Assembly: GCA_905221345.1 (NCBI GenBank)
Contig: CAJNCW010000007.1
Location: 1 to 64,000, forward strand
DNA length: 64,000 nt
Source: a bacterium
GTDB taxonomy: Bacteria > Bacillota > Bacilli > Lactobacillales > Streptococcaceae
Reading direction: 5' to 3'
Notes under the pieces: model-generated
Seen by the model: the letters and a program-made list of their open reading frames with translations, nothing else
What the model was told of the DNA's origin: nothing
Databases searched by the model: none
Made by a program: the position numbers and the translations under genes
Shown: piece after piece, positions 8,027-19,313 of the stretch
How the letters are laid out: each line of letters begins with the position of its first letter
Position numbering within the stretch: the first letter of the stretch is position 1

Positions 8027-9277
8027 ATGAGATGGTATAAAAAGATGAGCTTAATTGCTACTACAGGACTCTGCCTTTTGGGACTGTCAGCTTGTAGTAG
8101 TCAAGAGGAGTCAACTGATGGCAAGGTAACGATTGAGTTTTTTAACCAGAAGACCGAGATGGCGGATACCTTGCAAAGGATAGTGGATGATTTTGAGAAG
8201 GAACACCCTAATATTGATGTGAAGTTGACAACAGTGCCCGCAGCAGGTATTGTCCTAAAAACGCGTGTTTTATCAGGGGACGTGCCAGATATTGTCAATA
8301 TCTACCCTCAAAATATGGATTTCCAAGAGTGGGCTAAGGCAGGTTATTTTGCAGATATGACAGGGAAATCCTATCTTGAGAACGTTAAGAATGACTATGC
8401 TAAAAAGTATGCGATTAATGACAAAGTTTATAGTGTGCCTTTAACGGCCAACCTTTATGGAATCTATTACAATAAAACAAAGTTTAAAGAATTAGGACTT
8501 GAGGAACCGAAGACTTTTAAAGAGTTTCAAGAGATTGTTAAAAAGATAAAAGATAGTGGAAATTCTCCATTTGCAGTTGCAGGCAATGAAGGCTGGACAT
8601 TAAATGGTTACCACCAACTTTCTCTCATTACTCTTACAGGTAGTGGAGACGCGGCTAATAATTACCTTCGCTTTTCAAAACCAAACGCCATCTCTGCAGA
8701 TGATGCTATTTTAAAAGCAGATGCAGAACGACTCGATTTATTAGCAGATAATGCTCAAGATGGTTGGCGTGGTGCCTCTTATAATGATGCGGTGGTAGCA
8801 TTTTCGAGTGAAAAAGCCTTGATGATGCCACAAGGATCATGGGCATTAGCCGCAATTAATCAACAGGATCCAAAATTTGAGGTGGGGATGTTTGCCTTCC
8901 CAGGAGAAGAAGTAGGAAAAGAAGTCACTGTTGGTGCAGGGGACATGGCATTATCAACTTCAGCTACTACCAAACATCCTAAGGAAACCGAAGAATTTAT
9001 CAGCTATATGACTAGTCCAAAAGCTATGCAGTCATACTATGATGTAGATGGATCACCAGTTGCGGTGAAAGGCATACAGGAAAAAGAAGACTCAGCGCTT
9101 GCAGCTATTTCTAAACTGGCCTTTACGGATAAACATTATGTTTGGTTGGGCCAACGCTGGAACTCTGAAGAAGACTTTTTTAATCTAAGTGCAGGTTATC
9201 TGATGGATAAAAATCTGAAAAATATGGCAAACAATCTCAATGCTTTCTTTAATCCAATGAAGGCAGATTTGGACTAG
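8027..9277 (+). CDS. rafE: Raffinose ABC transporter, sugar-binding lipoprotein
   Basis: A 416-residue extracellular solute-binding protein of family 1. The lipoprotein signal ends in LLGLSACSSQ, so the mature protein starts at the lipid-bearing Cys near residue 23. The body has the usual maltodextrin-binding-type features (VTIEFFNQKTEMADTLQRIV, then VPLTANLYGIYYNK). No ATPase gene lies in the locus. In pneumococcus RafEFG uses the shared ATPase MsmK encoded elsewhere. AAGGAG is seen a few bases before the ATG. Confidence 0.93.
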   Translation: MRWYKKMSLIATTGLCLLGLSACSSQEESTDGKVTIEFFNQKTEMADTLQRIVDDFEKEHPNIDVKLTTVPAAGIVLKTRVLSGDVPDIVNIYPQNMDFQEWAKAGYFADMTGKSYLENVKNDYAKKYAINDKVYSVPLTANLYGIYYNKTKFKELGLEEPKTFKEFQEIVKKIKDSGNSPFAVAGNEGWTLNGYHQLSLITLTGSGDAANNYLRFSKPNAISADDAILKADAERLDLLADNAQDGWRGASYNDAVVAFSSEKALMMPQGSWALAAINQQDPKFEVGMFAFPGEEVGKEVTVGAGDMALSTSATTKHPKETEEFISYMTSPKAMQSYYDVDGSPVAVKGIQEKEDSALAAISKLAFTDKHYVWLGQRWNSEEDFFNLSAGYLMDKNLKNMANNLNAFFNPMKADLD

Positions 9278-9295
9278 AATAGGAGTTAAGATGAT

Positions 9296-10168
9296 ATGGC
9301 TATTCGAAAATTTTTAAATAAATACTGGGGTTGGACATTTTTACTCATCCCGCTTGCTTTACAAGCTATCTTCTTTTACTTTCCAATGGTACAAGGTGCT
9401 TTCTATAGTTTGACTAACTGGACTGGATTGACCTATAATTACAAATTTGTTGGTTTGAATAACTACAAATTGCTTATGATTGATGGGAAATTCTTCACAG
9501 CCATAGCCTTTACTTTGATTTTAACTCTGGCATTGATTATTGGAGAGATTACGATTGGGATGGTTGTCGCACGAGCCTTAAATTCTAAGATGAAGGGGCA
9601 GACCTTCTTTAGAGCTTGGTTCTTTTTCCCGGCTGTTTTGTCTGGTTTGACAGTTTCCTTGATTTTTAAACAATTCTTCAACTATGGTCTTCCAACGATT
9701 GGGAAAATTTTAGGAATTAGCTTTTTACAAGAGAGTCTATTAGGGACACCTGTAGGAGCGGTAGTAGCAACTATTTTTGTTCTTCTATGGCAAGGAGTAG
9801 CAATGCCAATTATTCTCTTTCTTGCTGGTCTTCAGAGTATTCCAAATGATATTTTAGAGGCAGCATCAATTGATGGTGCAACCAGTAAACAAACTTTTTG
9901 GAAGATTGAATTACCCTATTTGCTGCCAACGATTTCTATGGTTTTTATCTTGGCCCTTAAGTCCGGTTTGACAGCCTTTGACCAGATTTTTGCATTGACA
10001 AGTGGTGGTCCAAATAATGCTACAACGTCTCTTGGACTTTTAGTCTACAACTATGCCTTCAAGAGTAATCAATATGGATATGCGAATGCAATTGCCTTGA
10101 TTTTATTCTTAATTATTGGAATTGTTTCTCTTATCCAAATCAAGCTATCAAAGAAATTTGAAATCTAA
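9296..10168 (+). CDS. rafF: Raffinose ABC transporter permease
   Basis: A 290-residue membrane protein with six hydrophobic segments (the first at WTFLLIPLALQAIFFYFP). The EAA loop of MalF-type permeases is seen in EAASIDGATSKQTFWKIELP, which docks the ATPase. The start at 9296 follows AGGAG by ten bases. An overlapping ATG at 9291 is in another frame. It follows rafE by 18 bases. Confidence 0.93.
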   Translation: MAIRKFLNKYWGWTFLLIPLALQAIFFYFPMVQGAFYSLTNWTGLTYNYKFVGLNNYKLLMIDGKFFTAIAFTLILTLALIIGEITIGMVVARALNSKMKGQTFFRAWFFFPAVLSGLTVSLIFKQFFNYGLPTIGKILGISFLQESLLGTPVGAVVATIFVLLWQGVAMPIILFLAGLQSIPNDILEAASIDGATSKQTFWKIELPYLLPTISMVFILALKSGLTAFDQIFALTSGGPNNATTSLGLLVYNYAFKSNQYGYANAIALILFLIIGIVSLIQIKLSKKFEI

Positions 10169-10184
10169 TAGAGGAGTCCTACAC

Positions 10185-11018
10185 ATGAAAAAAGAAGAAA
10201 AATTGAATCAGTTTTGGAAATATGTCCTCTTGATAGTCGGTGGTATTCTTATACTTGTTCCTTTGTTGGTAACGGTATTTAGTTCTTTCAAGACAACTAA
10301 GGATATCATGAATCATTTCTTTAGTTTGCCCAATCCTTTTACCTTAAGTAATTATGAACGATTAATTTCGGATGGAATTGGAGGCTATTTCTGGAATTCA
10401 GCAGTTATTACGGTGTTATCATTGATTGTAGTAGCTTTCTTTATACCAGCTGCAGCTTATTCCATTGCTCGAAATATGTCCAAGAAAAAAGCCTTTGCAA
10501 TTATGTATTCGCTCCTGATCTTAGGGATATTTGTTCCATTTCAGGTGATTATGATTCCCATCACAGTTATGATGAGTAAACTCGGTCTAGCAAATATGTG
10601 GGGGCTAGTAATACTCTACCTAACTTATGCTATTCCACAGACTCTCTTCTTGTATGTTGGTTATATAAAAATCAGTGTACCAGATAGTTTGGACGAAGCT
10701 GCGGAAATTGATGGGGCTGATCGTTTTACAATTTATCGTCGAATCATTTTTCCAATGTTGAAGCCCATGCATGCGACAACTTTGATTATCAATGCTCTCT
10801 GGTTCTGGAATGACTTTATGTTGCCACTGTTGATTCTGAACAAGGATTCTAAGATGTGGACTTTACCTCTCTTCCAATACAACTACCAAGGTCAGTACTT
10901 CAATGACTATGGTCCAAGTTTTGCATCTTATATTGTGGGAATTGTAACGATAACCATTGTCTACCTCATCTTCCAAAAACATATCATTTCAGGAATGAGT
11001 AACGGGGCAGTGAAGTAA
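10185..11018 (+). CDS. rafG: Raffinose ABC transporter permease
   Basis: A 277-residue MalG-type permease with six membrane segments and the EAA loop DEAAEIDGADRFTIYRRIIFP. The ATG at 10185 has GAGGAG eight bases upstream. A longer frame from 10116 would overlap rafF and lacks a ribosome site. It pairs with RafF to form the channel. Confidence 0.93.
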   Translation: MKKEEKLNQFWKYVLLIVGGILILVPLLVTVFSSFKTTKDIMNHFFSLPNPFTLSNYERLISDGIGGYFWNSAVITVLSLIVVAFFIPAAAYSIARNMSKKKAFAIMYSLLILGIFVPFQVIMIPITVMMSKLGLANMWGLVILYLTYAIPQTLFLYVGYIKISVPDSLDEAAEIDGADRFTIYRRIIFPMLKPMHATTLIINALWFWNDFMLPLLILNKDSKMWTLPLFQYNYQGQYFNDYGPSFASYIVGIVTITIVYLIFQKHIISGMSNGAVK

Positions 11019-11175
11019 GAAAGTGCTTAGGGAATTTATAATTCCATACATAGAGGAACAGTTCAGCTTGTTGACAATTCTATGTAGAAAACAAGAAAGT
11101 AGTACTTTGTAGCTTGCAGTCTATATTAGTACGAGTTCGATGTGAACAAAAATCTAAAAATATCTTTCATTTACG

Positions 11176-11202
11176 AAGCCAGGTCATATGAGACTTGGCT
11201 TT
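11176..11202 (+). terminator. Hairpin between rafG and gtfA
   Basis: GAAGCCAGGTC pairs with GACTTGGCTTTC around the loop ATATGA, with a short T run. It would attenuate or end rafEFG transcripts. The rest of 11019-11224 is AT-rich and shows nothing else I can name. Confidence 0.6.
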
Positions 11203-11224
11203 CATCAGAAAAAGGAGAACATCT

Positions 11225-12667
11225 ATGACCATTCAAAATAAAACTATGTTGATTACTTACTCAGATAGTCTTGGAAATAACCTTAAAGACTTGTATGAGA
11301 ATTTGGAAGAACATTTTGGCGATGCTATTGGGGGAGTTCACCTTCTACCATTTTTCCCGTCAACAGGTGATCGTGGATTTGCACCAGTTGACTATGATGA
11401 AGTGGATCCAGCTTTTGGTGATTGGGAGGATGTTAAGCGTTTAGGTGAGAAATATTATCTTATGTTTGACTTTATGATTAACCATATTTCTCGCCAATCT
11501 AAATATTATAAGGACTATCAAGAAAAACATGAAGCTAGTGAATTCAAAGATCTCTTTTTAAACTGGGATAAGTTTTGGCCAGAAAACCGTCCGACACAAG
11601 CTGATGTAGATTTAATTTACAAGCGTAAGGATCGTGCGCCAAAGCAGGAGATCGTTTTTGCAGATGGTTCAGTAGAACATTTGTGGAATACTTTTGGTGA
11701 GGAGTAGATTGATCTTGATGTGACCAAAGAAGTAACGATGGCATTTATCCGTAAGACCATTCAACATCTAGCAAGTAACGGGTGTGATTTGATTCGTCTA
11801 GATGCTTTTGCTTATGCAGTGAAGAAATTGGATACCAATGATTTCTTCGTGGAACCAGATATTTGGAATTTATTGGACAAAGTTCGAGATATCGCTGCTG
11901 AGTATGGGACAGGGCTCTTACCTGAGATTCATGAACACTATTCGATTCAGTTTAAAATAGCGGACCATGATTACTATGTTTATGATTTTGCTCTTCCAAT
12001 GGTAGCCCTTTATACTCTTTACAGTTCCAAAACAGAGCGCTTGGCTAAGTGGTTAAAGATGAGCCCGATGAAGCAATTTACGACACTAGATACTCATGAT
12101 GGGATTGGAGTGGTAGATGTCAAGGATATCCTGACTGATGAGGAAATTGACTATGCTTCAAATGAGCTCTATAAGGTTGGAGCGAATGTCAAACGGAAGT
12201 ACTCTAGTGCAGAGTATAACAATCTAGATATCTACCAAATCAATTCAACCTATTATTCTGCGCTTGGAGATGATGATGTCAAGTACTTCCTCGCTCGTCT
12301 GATTCAAGCCTTTGCTCCAGGCATTCCTCAGGTTTACTATGTGGGTCTATTAGCAGGAAAAAATGACTTGAAATTATTAGAAGAAACCAAAGAAGGTCGA
12401 AATATTAATCGTCATTACTATAGCAATGAGGAAATAGCAGAAGAAGTTCAACGTCCTGTGGTGAAGTCTCTTCTCAATCTATTTTCTTTCCGTAATCGAT
12501 CAGAGGCCTTTGACCTAGAAGGAACTATTGACATTGAAACACCAACAGCTCATAGCATTGTAATCAAACGTCAAAATAAAGATAAGTCCGTAACAGCAGT
12601 AGCAGAAATTGATCTGCAAAGTCAGACCTATCAAGTAGTGGAAAACGGCAGAGAAATTCGGTTTTAG
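11225..12667 (+). pseudogene. gtfA: Sucrose phosphorylase, interrupted by an amber codon
   Basis: The frame from 11225 (AAAGGAG upstream) to 12667 would encode a 480-residue GH13 sucrose phosphorylase, which turns sucrose plus phosphate into glucose 1-phosphate and fructose. Codon 161 (11705-11707) is TAG, in the run GEE-stop-IDLDV. As I remember S. mutans GtfA this position is Gln, so one C-to-T change explains it. The frame is open on both sides. The nucleophile Asp193 (IRLDAFAYA) and the acid/base Glu (LLPEIHEH) lie after the stop, so the 160-residue front fragment is inactive. An internal ATG at 11720 could at best make a headless protein. Confidence 0.9.
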
Positions 12668-12720
12668 TACCATATCAATAACAGAGTTTTTTGTGGCGAA
12701 AACGTGTTCATTGTTCCCAA

Positions 12721-13992
12721 ATGACGGAAAAAATGGTAAAATTAAAAGATAGTTTAGCATTTATCTTCTGGAGAAATCCAGAACAGAAAGGATCCGTTTT
12801 GAAATCAATTGGATTACTGGATAAGATAAGAGGGCTTTCGAAAAAAGATTTCTTTTTGTATCTGATGATTATAAGTATCTTTTTACCTTTTTATTTGTTC
12901 TTAGCACTCTTTGCTTTATATTTGATAGGTTTACTTGTTACTGGGGAGATGAAGGGAATTATCAAAGGATTAGCAAAACATCCTGTACTTCTCTTTTTTA
13001 TTGCCTACAGTAGTATCATCTCTATCGTCGCCAAGAACTGGCTTGGATTGGTTGCATCTTTACTGATGTTTCTCTTCCTCATTTTCTTTAGTTTTTACCA
13101 GAAACGTCTGACACATGCTTTCTTTCGACTGATTCTGCAGACAATCTTGTTTGGTAGTGTGCTCTCTGCTGTTTTTGCTACTTTGGAGCATTTCCAAATT
13201 GTAAAGAAATTTAATTATGCCTTTCTTTCGCCCAATATGCAAGTATGGCACCAGAATCGTGCAGAGGTGACCTTCTTTAATCCGAACTACTATGGGATCA
13301 TTTGTTGCTTCTGTATCATGATTGCCTTTTACCTCTTTACAACGACGAAGTTAAGATGGTTGAAAATCTTTTGTGTTCTAGCAGGTTTTGTAAATCTTTT
13401 TGGTTTAAATTTCACGCAGAATAGAACTGCCTTTCCTGCCATCATTGCTGGTGCAATCATTTATCTTTTTACAACCATTAAAAACTGGCGTGCCTTCTGG
13501 CTCAGTATTGGAGTTTTTGGGATTGGCCTTTGTTTCCTCTTCTCAAGCGATTTGGGAGTCCGTATGGGTACACTAGATTCTTCAATGGAGGAGCGTGTTT
13601 CAATCTGGAATGCGGGTATGACTTTGTTCAAGCAAAATCCTATCTGGGGTGAGGGTCCACTGACCTATATGAATTCCTATCCGAGAATTCATGCACCTTA
13701 TCACGAACACGCGCATAGTCTTTACATCGATACTATTTTAAGTTATGGTTTGATTGGAACCATTCTCCTATCCATTTCTTCAGTTATCCCGGTTCACATG
13801 ATGATGGATATGAGTCAGGAGTCTGGGAAACGACCAATTATCGGTCTTTATCTCTCCTTCCTTACAGTAGTCGCTGTACATGGTATCTTTGACTTGGCTC
13901 TCTTCTGGGTTCAGTCAGGATTCATCTTCTTGCTGGTTATGTGCAGTCTACCACTGGAACATCGAACCTTGGTGTCCGAAATGACAGATTAA
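12721..13992 (+). CDS. rafX: O-antigen-ligase-like polytopic membrane protein
   Basis: A 423-residue protein with about ten membrane segments and the Wzy_C/O-antigen ligase pattern. The loop near residues 320-340 has the characteristic NPIWGEGPLTYMNSYPRIHAPYHEHAHSLYID, shown here only in part as HEHAHSLYID. Such proteins transfer or polymerise glycans on the outer face of the membrane. It sits in the place of rafX at the end of the pneumococcal raf operon, a gene that I recall being linked to wall teichoic acid. The start is uncertain: ATGs at 12721 and 12733 are both possible and neither has a strong ribosome site. A terminator follows. Confidence 0.75.
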   Translation: MTEKMVKLKDSLAFIFWRNPEQKGSVLKSIGLLDKIRGLSKKDFFLYLMIISIFLPFYLFLALFALYLIGLLVTGEMKGIIKGLAKHPVLLFFIAYSSIISIVAKNWLGLVASLLMFLFLIFFSFYQKRLTHAFFRLILQTILFGSVLSAVFATLEHFQIVKKFNYAFLSPNMQVWHQNRAEVTFFNPNYYGIICCFCIMIAFYLFTTTKLRWLKIFCVLAGFVNLFGLNFTQNRTAFPAIIAGAIIYLFTTIKNWRAFWLSIGVFGIGLCFLFSSDLGVRMGTLDSSMEERVSIWNAGMTLFKQNPIWGEGPLTYMNSYPRIHAPYHEHAHSLYIDTILSYGLIGTILLSISSVIPVHMMMDMSQESGKRPIIGLYLSFLTVVAVHGIFDLALFWVQSGFIFLLVMCSLPLEHRTLVSEMTD

Positions 13993-14007
13993 GTTACTCA
14001 AGAACGG

Positions 14008-14039
14008 AGATCTTCTACTCTAGGTAGGGGGTCTTTTTT
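14008..14039 (+). terminator. Rho-independent terminator of the raf locus
   Basis: AGATCTTCTAC pairs with GTAGGGGGTCT (11 pairs, with wobbles) and is followed by six T. Confidence 0.85.
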
Positions 14040-14052
14040 GTTGGAGAAAATT

Positions 14053-14068
14053 ATTTCTAAATCGAAAT
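14053..14068. promoter_or_regulatory. Upstream palindromic operator of the marR operon
   Basis: ATTTC-TAAATC-GAAAT is symmetric and ends just before the -35. A second similar palindrome lies downstream of the -10. MarR proteins typically autoregulate by binding such sites. Confidence 0.55.
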
Positions 14069-14070
14069 AG

Positions 14071-14099
14071 TTGACAGATGGAACGAAAGGTGTTACAAT
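14071..14099 (+). promoter_or_regulatory. Promoter of the marR operon
   Basis: TTGACA (14071-14076), a 17-base spacer and TACAAT (14094-14099). This is close to the vegetative consensus. Confidence 0.85.
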
Positions 14100-14106
14100 A
14101 GAGAAA

Positions 14107-14121
14107 ATTCGATATAGAAAT
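14107..14121. promoter_or_regulatory. Downstream palindromic operator of the marR operon
   Basis: ATTC-GATATA-GAAAT lies at the expected transcript start. It shares the TTC(N6)GAA core with the palindrome at 14053, 53 bases away, so the pair brackets the promoter. Confidence 0.55.
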
Positions 14122-14135
14122 AAATTGGAGGAAGT

Positions 14136-14579
14136 ATGAAAGATAGTCATTTAGTTGCTCATTATATTCGTTTGTTGAATGGGCGGATTTTTCAAAAGTT
14201 GCTGAGTCAGGATCCTGAAGCTCTTTATCGGAGTGAACAGGGCAAGATTCTCACTGTTTTATGGAATAGTGAGACAGGATGCGCTACGGCGACAGATATT
14301 GCGCTTGCGACTGGTCTCGCCAACAATACGCTAACAACCATGATTAAGAAACTTGAGGAGCAAAACCTAGTTATCATTAGCCCATGTGGAATAGATAAGC
14401 GGAAAAAATACGTCAAATTGACTGAGCGGGGTTGGTTCCAGAAAGAAGTTGGTCATCGTGTTAGTCAAAAGTTGGATGCGATTTTTTACAAAGGTTTCTC
14501 AGAAGATGAAATTCGCCAGTTTGAAAATTATCAGGAACGTATTTTAGCCAATCTGAAAGAGAAAGAAAAAGAGGCTTAA
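14136..14579 (+). CDS. MarR-family transcriptional regulator
   Basis: A 147-residue winged-helix protein. The recognition helix region is TATDIALATGLANNTLTTMIKKLEEQNLV, seen in part as ATGLANNTLTTMIKKLEEQN, and the wing has DKRKKYVKLTERG. GGAGGA precedes the ATG. It heads a tight run of five genes (gaps of 3 and 14 bases, then overlaps), so it probably controls them through the two palindromes at the promoter. The ligand is unknown. Confidence 0.88.
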   Translation: MKDSHLVAHYIRLLNGRIFQKLLSQDPEALYRSEQGKILTVLWNSETGCATATDIALATGLANNTLTTMIKKLEEQNLVIISPCGIDKRKKYVKLTERGWFQKEVGHRVSQKLDAIFYKGFSEDEIRQFENYQERILANLKEKEKEA

Positions 14580-14582
14580 ATC

Positions 14583-14963
14583 ATGTCAAAACAAGTCCAA
14601 AATGCGCAAAATTTATATATTCATGCCATTCAAGACGGGTGTGTTGCTGAGGCTCAAGCCCAATCTGTAGGAGATACCTACATTCAGCACTCTACAGGTG
14701 TGCCAGATGGGAAAGAAGGTTTTGCGGCTTTCTTTGCAAATTTCTTTGAGCGCCATCCTGAGCGTGAGATGAAGATTGTTCGCACTATTGAAGACGGCAA
14801 TCTGGTCTTTGTCCATGTTCATCAATATCTCAATGGCGGGGAAGCTCAATGGGTGACGACGGATACTTTCCGTGCGGATGAGAATGGTCGTATCGTGGAG
14901 CATTGGGACAATAAAGAAGTCATGCCTAAGGTAGAAGACTTGACCAACCGAGGGAAGTTTTAG
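14583..14963 (+). CDS. SnoaL/NTF2-like small protein
   Basis: A 126-residue protein of the SnoaL-like, NTF2-fold group. The pattern QNLYIHAIQDG, then YIQHSTGVPDGKEGFAAFF, then VFVHVHQYLNGG and DTFRADENGRIVEHWD is typical of this fold. Members bind small molecules or act as cyclases or isomerases, and no substrate can be assigned. It begins three bases after the marR stop and precedes an oxidoreductase, which suggests a joint role in modifying a small compound. Confidence 0.75.
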   Translation: MSKQVQNAQNLYIHAIQDGCVAEAQAQSVGDTYIQHSTGVPDGKEGFAAFFANFFERHPEREMKIVRTIEDGNLVFVHVHQYLNGGEAQWVTTDTFRADENGRIVEHWDNKEVMPKVEDLTNRGKF

Positions 14964-14977
14964 AAGGAGATACTAAA

Positions 14978-15936
14978 ATGAAAGCTGTGCTTGTTAAGGA
15001 AGCTGGAGGACCAGAAGTTCTGCAGGTTGTGGAAGTTCCAAAACCGACTGTTAAAGAAGGTTGGACCTTGGTCAAGGTGCAAGGATTTGGAATCAACCAT
15101 AGCGAGATTTTTACTCGTCAAGGACTATCGCCGTCCGTTCAATTTCCACGGATTTTAGGAATTGAATGTGTGGGACTTGTAGAGGAGACCAATCGTCCCG
15201 ATTTGCAGGTCGGGCAGCAAGTCATCTCCATAATGGGAGAAATGGGTCGCGCTTTTGATGGTGGTTATGCTGAGTATGTTTTGCTACCAGATGAACAGGT
15301 TTATCCTGTGAGGACAGAGCTTGCTTTGGAAAGTTTAATCGCACTGCCTGAAACCTACTACACAGCATTTGGCTCTTATATCAGTCTCAAGATTAAGGAG
15401 GGAGACCGAGTTCTGGTTCGGGCAGCGACTAGTGGTGTTGGGATTGCTTTTGCAAAACTTCTCAAGGGACAATTTCCAAAAGCCTATCTAGCGGGAAGTA
15501 GCCGTAGTCTGAGCAAGGAAAAGCAACTAAAAGAGGCGGGATTTAATCAAGTAATTTTGGACAAGGATGGTGTTTTGCAAACGGAAGAGCAGTTTGACAA
15601 GGTCTTGGATCTTGTCGGTCCGAGTGCCATTCTTGATACATTTGCTCGGACGGCAGATGGTGGTATTATCTGTTCTTGTGGCTTGCTGGGCGGTCAGTGG
15701 ACTATTCCAGACTTTGACCCTATTGAAATGCTTTATCGTAATCTTTACTTGACTACTTTTGCTTCTGGCAATGTGTCTCAAGACAAGCTTCAAGCTTTGG
15801 TGGACTTTGTGGAGCGTTATCAGGTAGACGTACGACCTGAAAAAGTATTTTCTATTGAACAAATCCAGGATGCGCATGCTTATCTGGAAAGTAGCCAGTC
15901 TTTTGGCAAGGTTATCGTAAAAAATGAGGAGAAAGA

Positions 15937-15940
<4 letters not shown>
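14978..15940 (+). CDS. Quinone-oxidoreductase-type zinc-independent alcohol dehydrogenase
   Basis: A 320-residue MDR-superfamily reductase. The N-terminal GroES-like half (VKVQGFGINHSEIFTRQG) and the NADPH-binding half (VLVRAATSGVGIAFAKLLKG) are both complete. It lacks the structural zinc cysteines of classic alcohol dehydrogenases, so it fits the quinone reductase branch. AAGGAG is present before the ATG. Its end overlaps the next ABC gene by four bases. The substrate is unknown. Confidence 0.82.
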
Positions 15941-18178
<2,238 letters not shown>

Positions 18179-18227
18179 ATGGAGAGGAAAATCAGGTGGC
18201 AGCCACTAGCAATTTTCTTCAGCAGAC

Positions 18228-18265
18228 AAAATCCCATCTCGAATTATAGACGAGATGGGATTTTT
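18228..18265 (+). terminator. Terminator after the choline/betaine operon
   Basis: AAAATCCCATCTCG pairs perfectly with CGAGATGGGATTTT, followed by more T. It can also serve the convergent gene at 18270 on the other strand. Confidence 0.88.
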
Positions 18266-18269
18266 AGTG

Positions 18270-18602
18270 TTAGAGTAAGATAAACAAGAGAGCAATCAAA
18301 GCCGCTAGTGTACCCCTTATAATGTGGTGCGATATATGTTGGTTTTCTTGCTGTCGCCCATTCCAGTAAGCACCGTAGCAGATGATGCTAGAGCCCACTA
18401 TCCATAAGATGATCGTTGCTAGTGGAACGAAGAAAAAGATAGCAAGAGCTAGTGAAGTGAGACAACTGCCGACCAAGATGCACGTGTTTCCCAGACTGTA
18501 GTTCTTTTGTTTCATGGCTGCGAAAGCTGCCGCGAGATGAAGGAGGGAGAAAATAAGAGCCAATACAATCGTTAGAATTCCTAGGATAATAGAAGTTAAC
18601 AT
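18270..18602 (-). CDS. Small membrane protein of unknown function
   Basis: A 110-residue protein made almost wholly of hydrophobic segments (four: MLTSIILGILTIVLALIFSL, CILVGSCLTSLALAIFFFVP, ATIILWIVGSSIICYGAYW, GTLAALIALLFIL). A short polar loop NGRQQENQHISHHI separates the last two. AAGGAA precedes the ATG. It is 26 bases downstream of the TetR gene on the same strand and may share its transcript. No function can be given. Confidence 0.68.
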   Translation of the reverse strand: MLTSIILGILTIVLALIFSLLHLAAAFAAMKQKNYSLGNTCILVGSCLTSLALAIFFFVPLATIILWIVGSSIICYGAYWNGRQQENQHISHHIIRGTLAALIALLFILL

Positions 18603-18628
18603 GGTTGATTCCTTTCTTCGTGATAGGA

Positions 18629-19183
18629 TTAAATTTCGAGTGATTTTGTAGAAGTCATCTCAATCACATCTAAGTAAAATCTCACCACTTGGTCTTCGGT
18701 ATAAGATTTTCCTTTTTTAAGCCACCAGGTCAGTGTTTCGATAAAGTTTGTTACTACAAAATGTTTGAGGTAGGAAGCCGGAATGTTTGGATAGGCCTCT
18801 TGCAAATCCTCCGCCACCATGGGGTAAACATGGTGTTCGAGTTCCTTGTGTAGTTGGCGGAGAAAGTAGTCGTTTTTGGAAAAAAGAAGACTGGTGACAT
18901 GGTCTTGGTTTTTTTGAAAATGTAAAAAGATATGTGCGAGGTAGTCTTCTGTAGTCAAGTGTTCTTCCCTTTCAAAGAGATGATGAAAGAGGTAGCGACA
19001 GAGTTCATCTAAAAGCAGTTCCTTGCTTTCATAGTGACAGTAAAAAGTGGAACGCCCAACATCTGCCAAGTCAATGATATCTTGGACAGTAGTAGCATCA
19101 TAGCCCTTGTCGTTCAAAACTTGTAGAAAAGCTTGATAAATGGCTTTTTTCGTCTTACTGACCCGACGATCTCTTTTTTGCAT
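18629..19183 (-). CDS. sczA: TetR-family regulator, SczA type
   Basis: A 184-residue TetR protein with the helix-turn-helix TVQDIIDLADVGRSTFYCHY near the N-terminus. It is divergent from czcD. In pneumococcus the TetR protein beside czcD is SczA, a zinc-responsive activator of czcD, and this fits by position and type. The start is uncertain: ATG at 19183 (MQKRDRR) places the operator outside the gene, while a TTG at 19219 would add 12 residues over the palindrome. Neither has a strong ribosome site. Confidence 0.82.
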   Translation of the reverse strand: MQKRDRRVSKTKKAIYQAFLQVLNDKGYDATTVQDIIDLADVGRSTFYCHYESKELLLDELCRYLFHHLFEREEHLTTEDYLAHIFLHFQKNQDHVTSLLFSKNDYFLRQLHKELEHHVYPMVAEDLQEAYPNIPASYLKHFVVTNFIETLTWWLKKGKSYTEDQVVRFYLDVIEMTSTKSLEI

Positions 19184-19197
19184 ATAGACACTTGAGA

Positions 19198-19232
19198 CAA
19201 ACTGTTCAGAACTGAACAAGGCTGACAGTTTG
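19198..19232. promoter_or_regulatory. Nested palindromic operator between sczA and czcD
   Basis: An inner palindrome TGTTCA-GAAC-TGAACA (19203-19218) lies inside outer arms CAAACTGTTCAG (19198-19209) and CTGACAGTTTG (19222-19232). The half-site TGTTCA/TGAACA is that reported for SczA, although the spacing I remember from pneumococcus is longer. Confidence 0.65.
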
Positions 19233-19313
19233 CTTCTATCCTTTCTTTGGATTTTATTAGATAATACAAATGAAAGAAGTATATATACCTATTATACCAA
19301 AGGAGGGAGAGAA

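Noticed and set aside
11720..12667. Second half of gtfA as a separate enzyme gene
   Set aside because: It lacks the first part of the barrel, has no ribosome site before ATG 11720, and is in frame with the front half across one stop codon.
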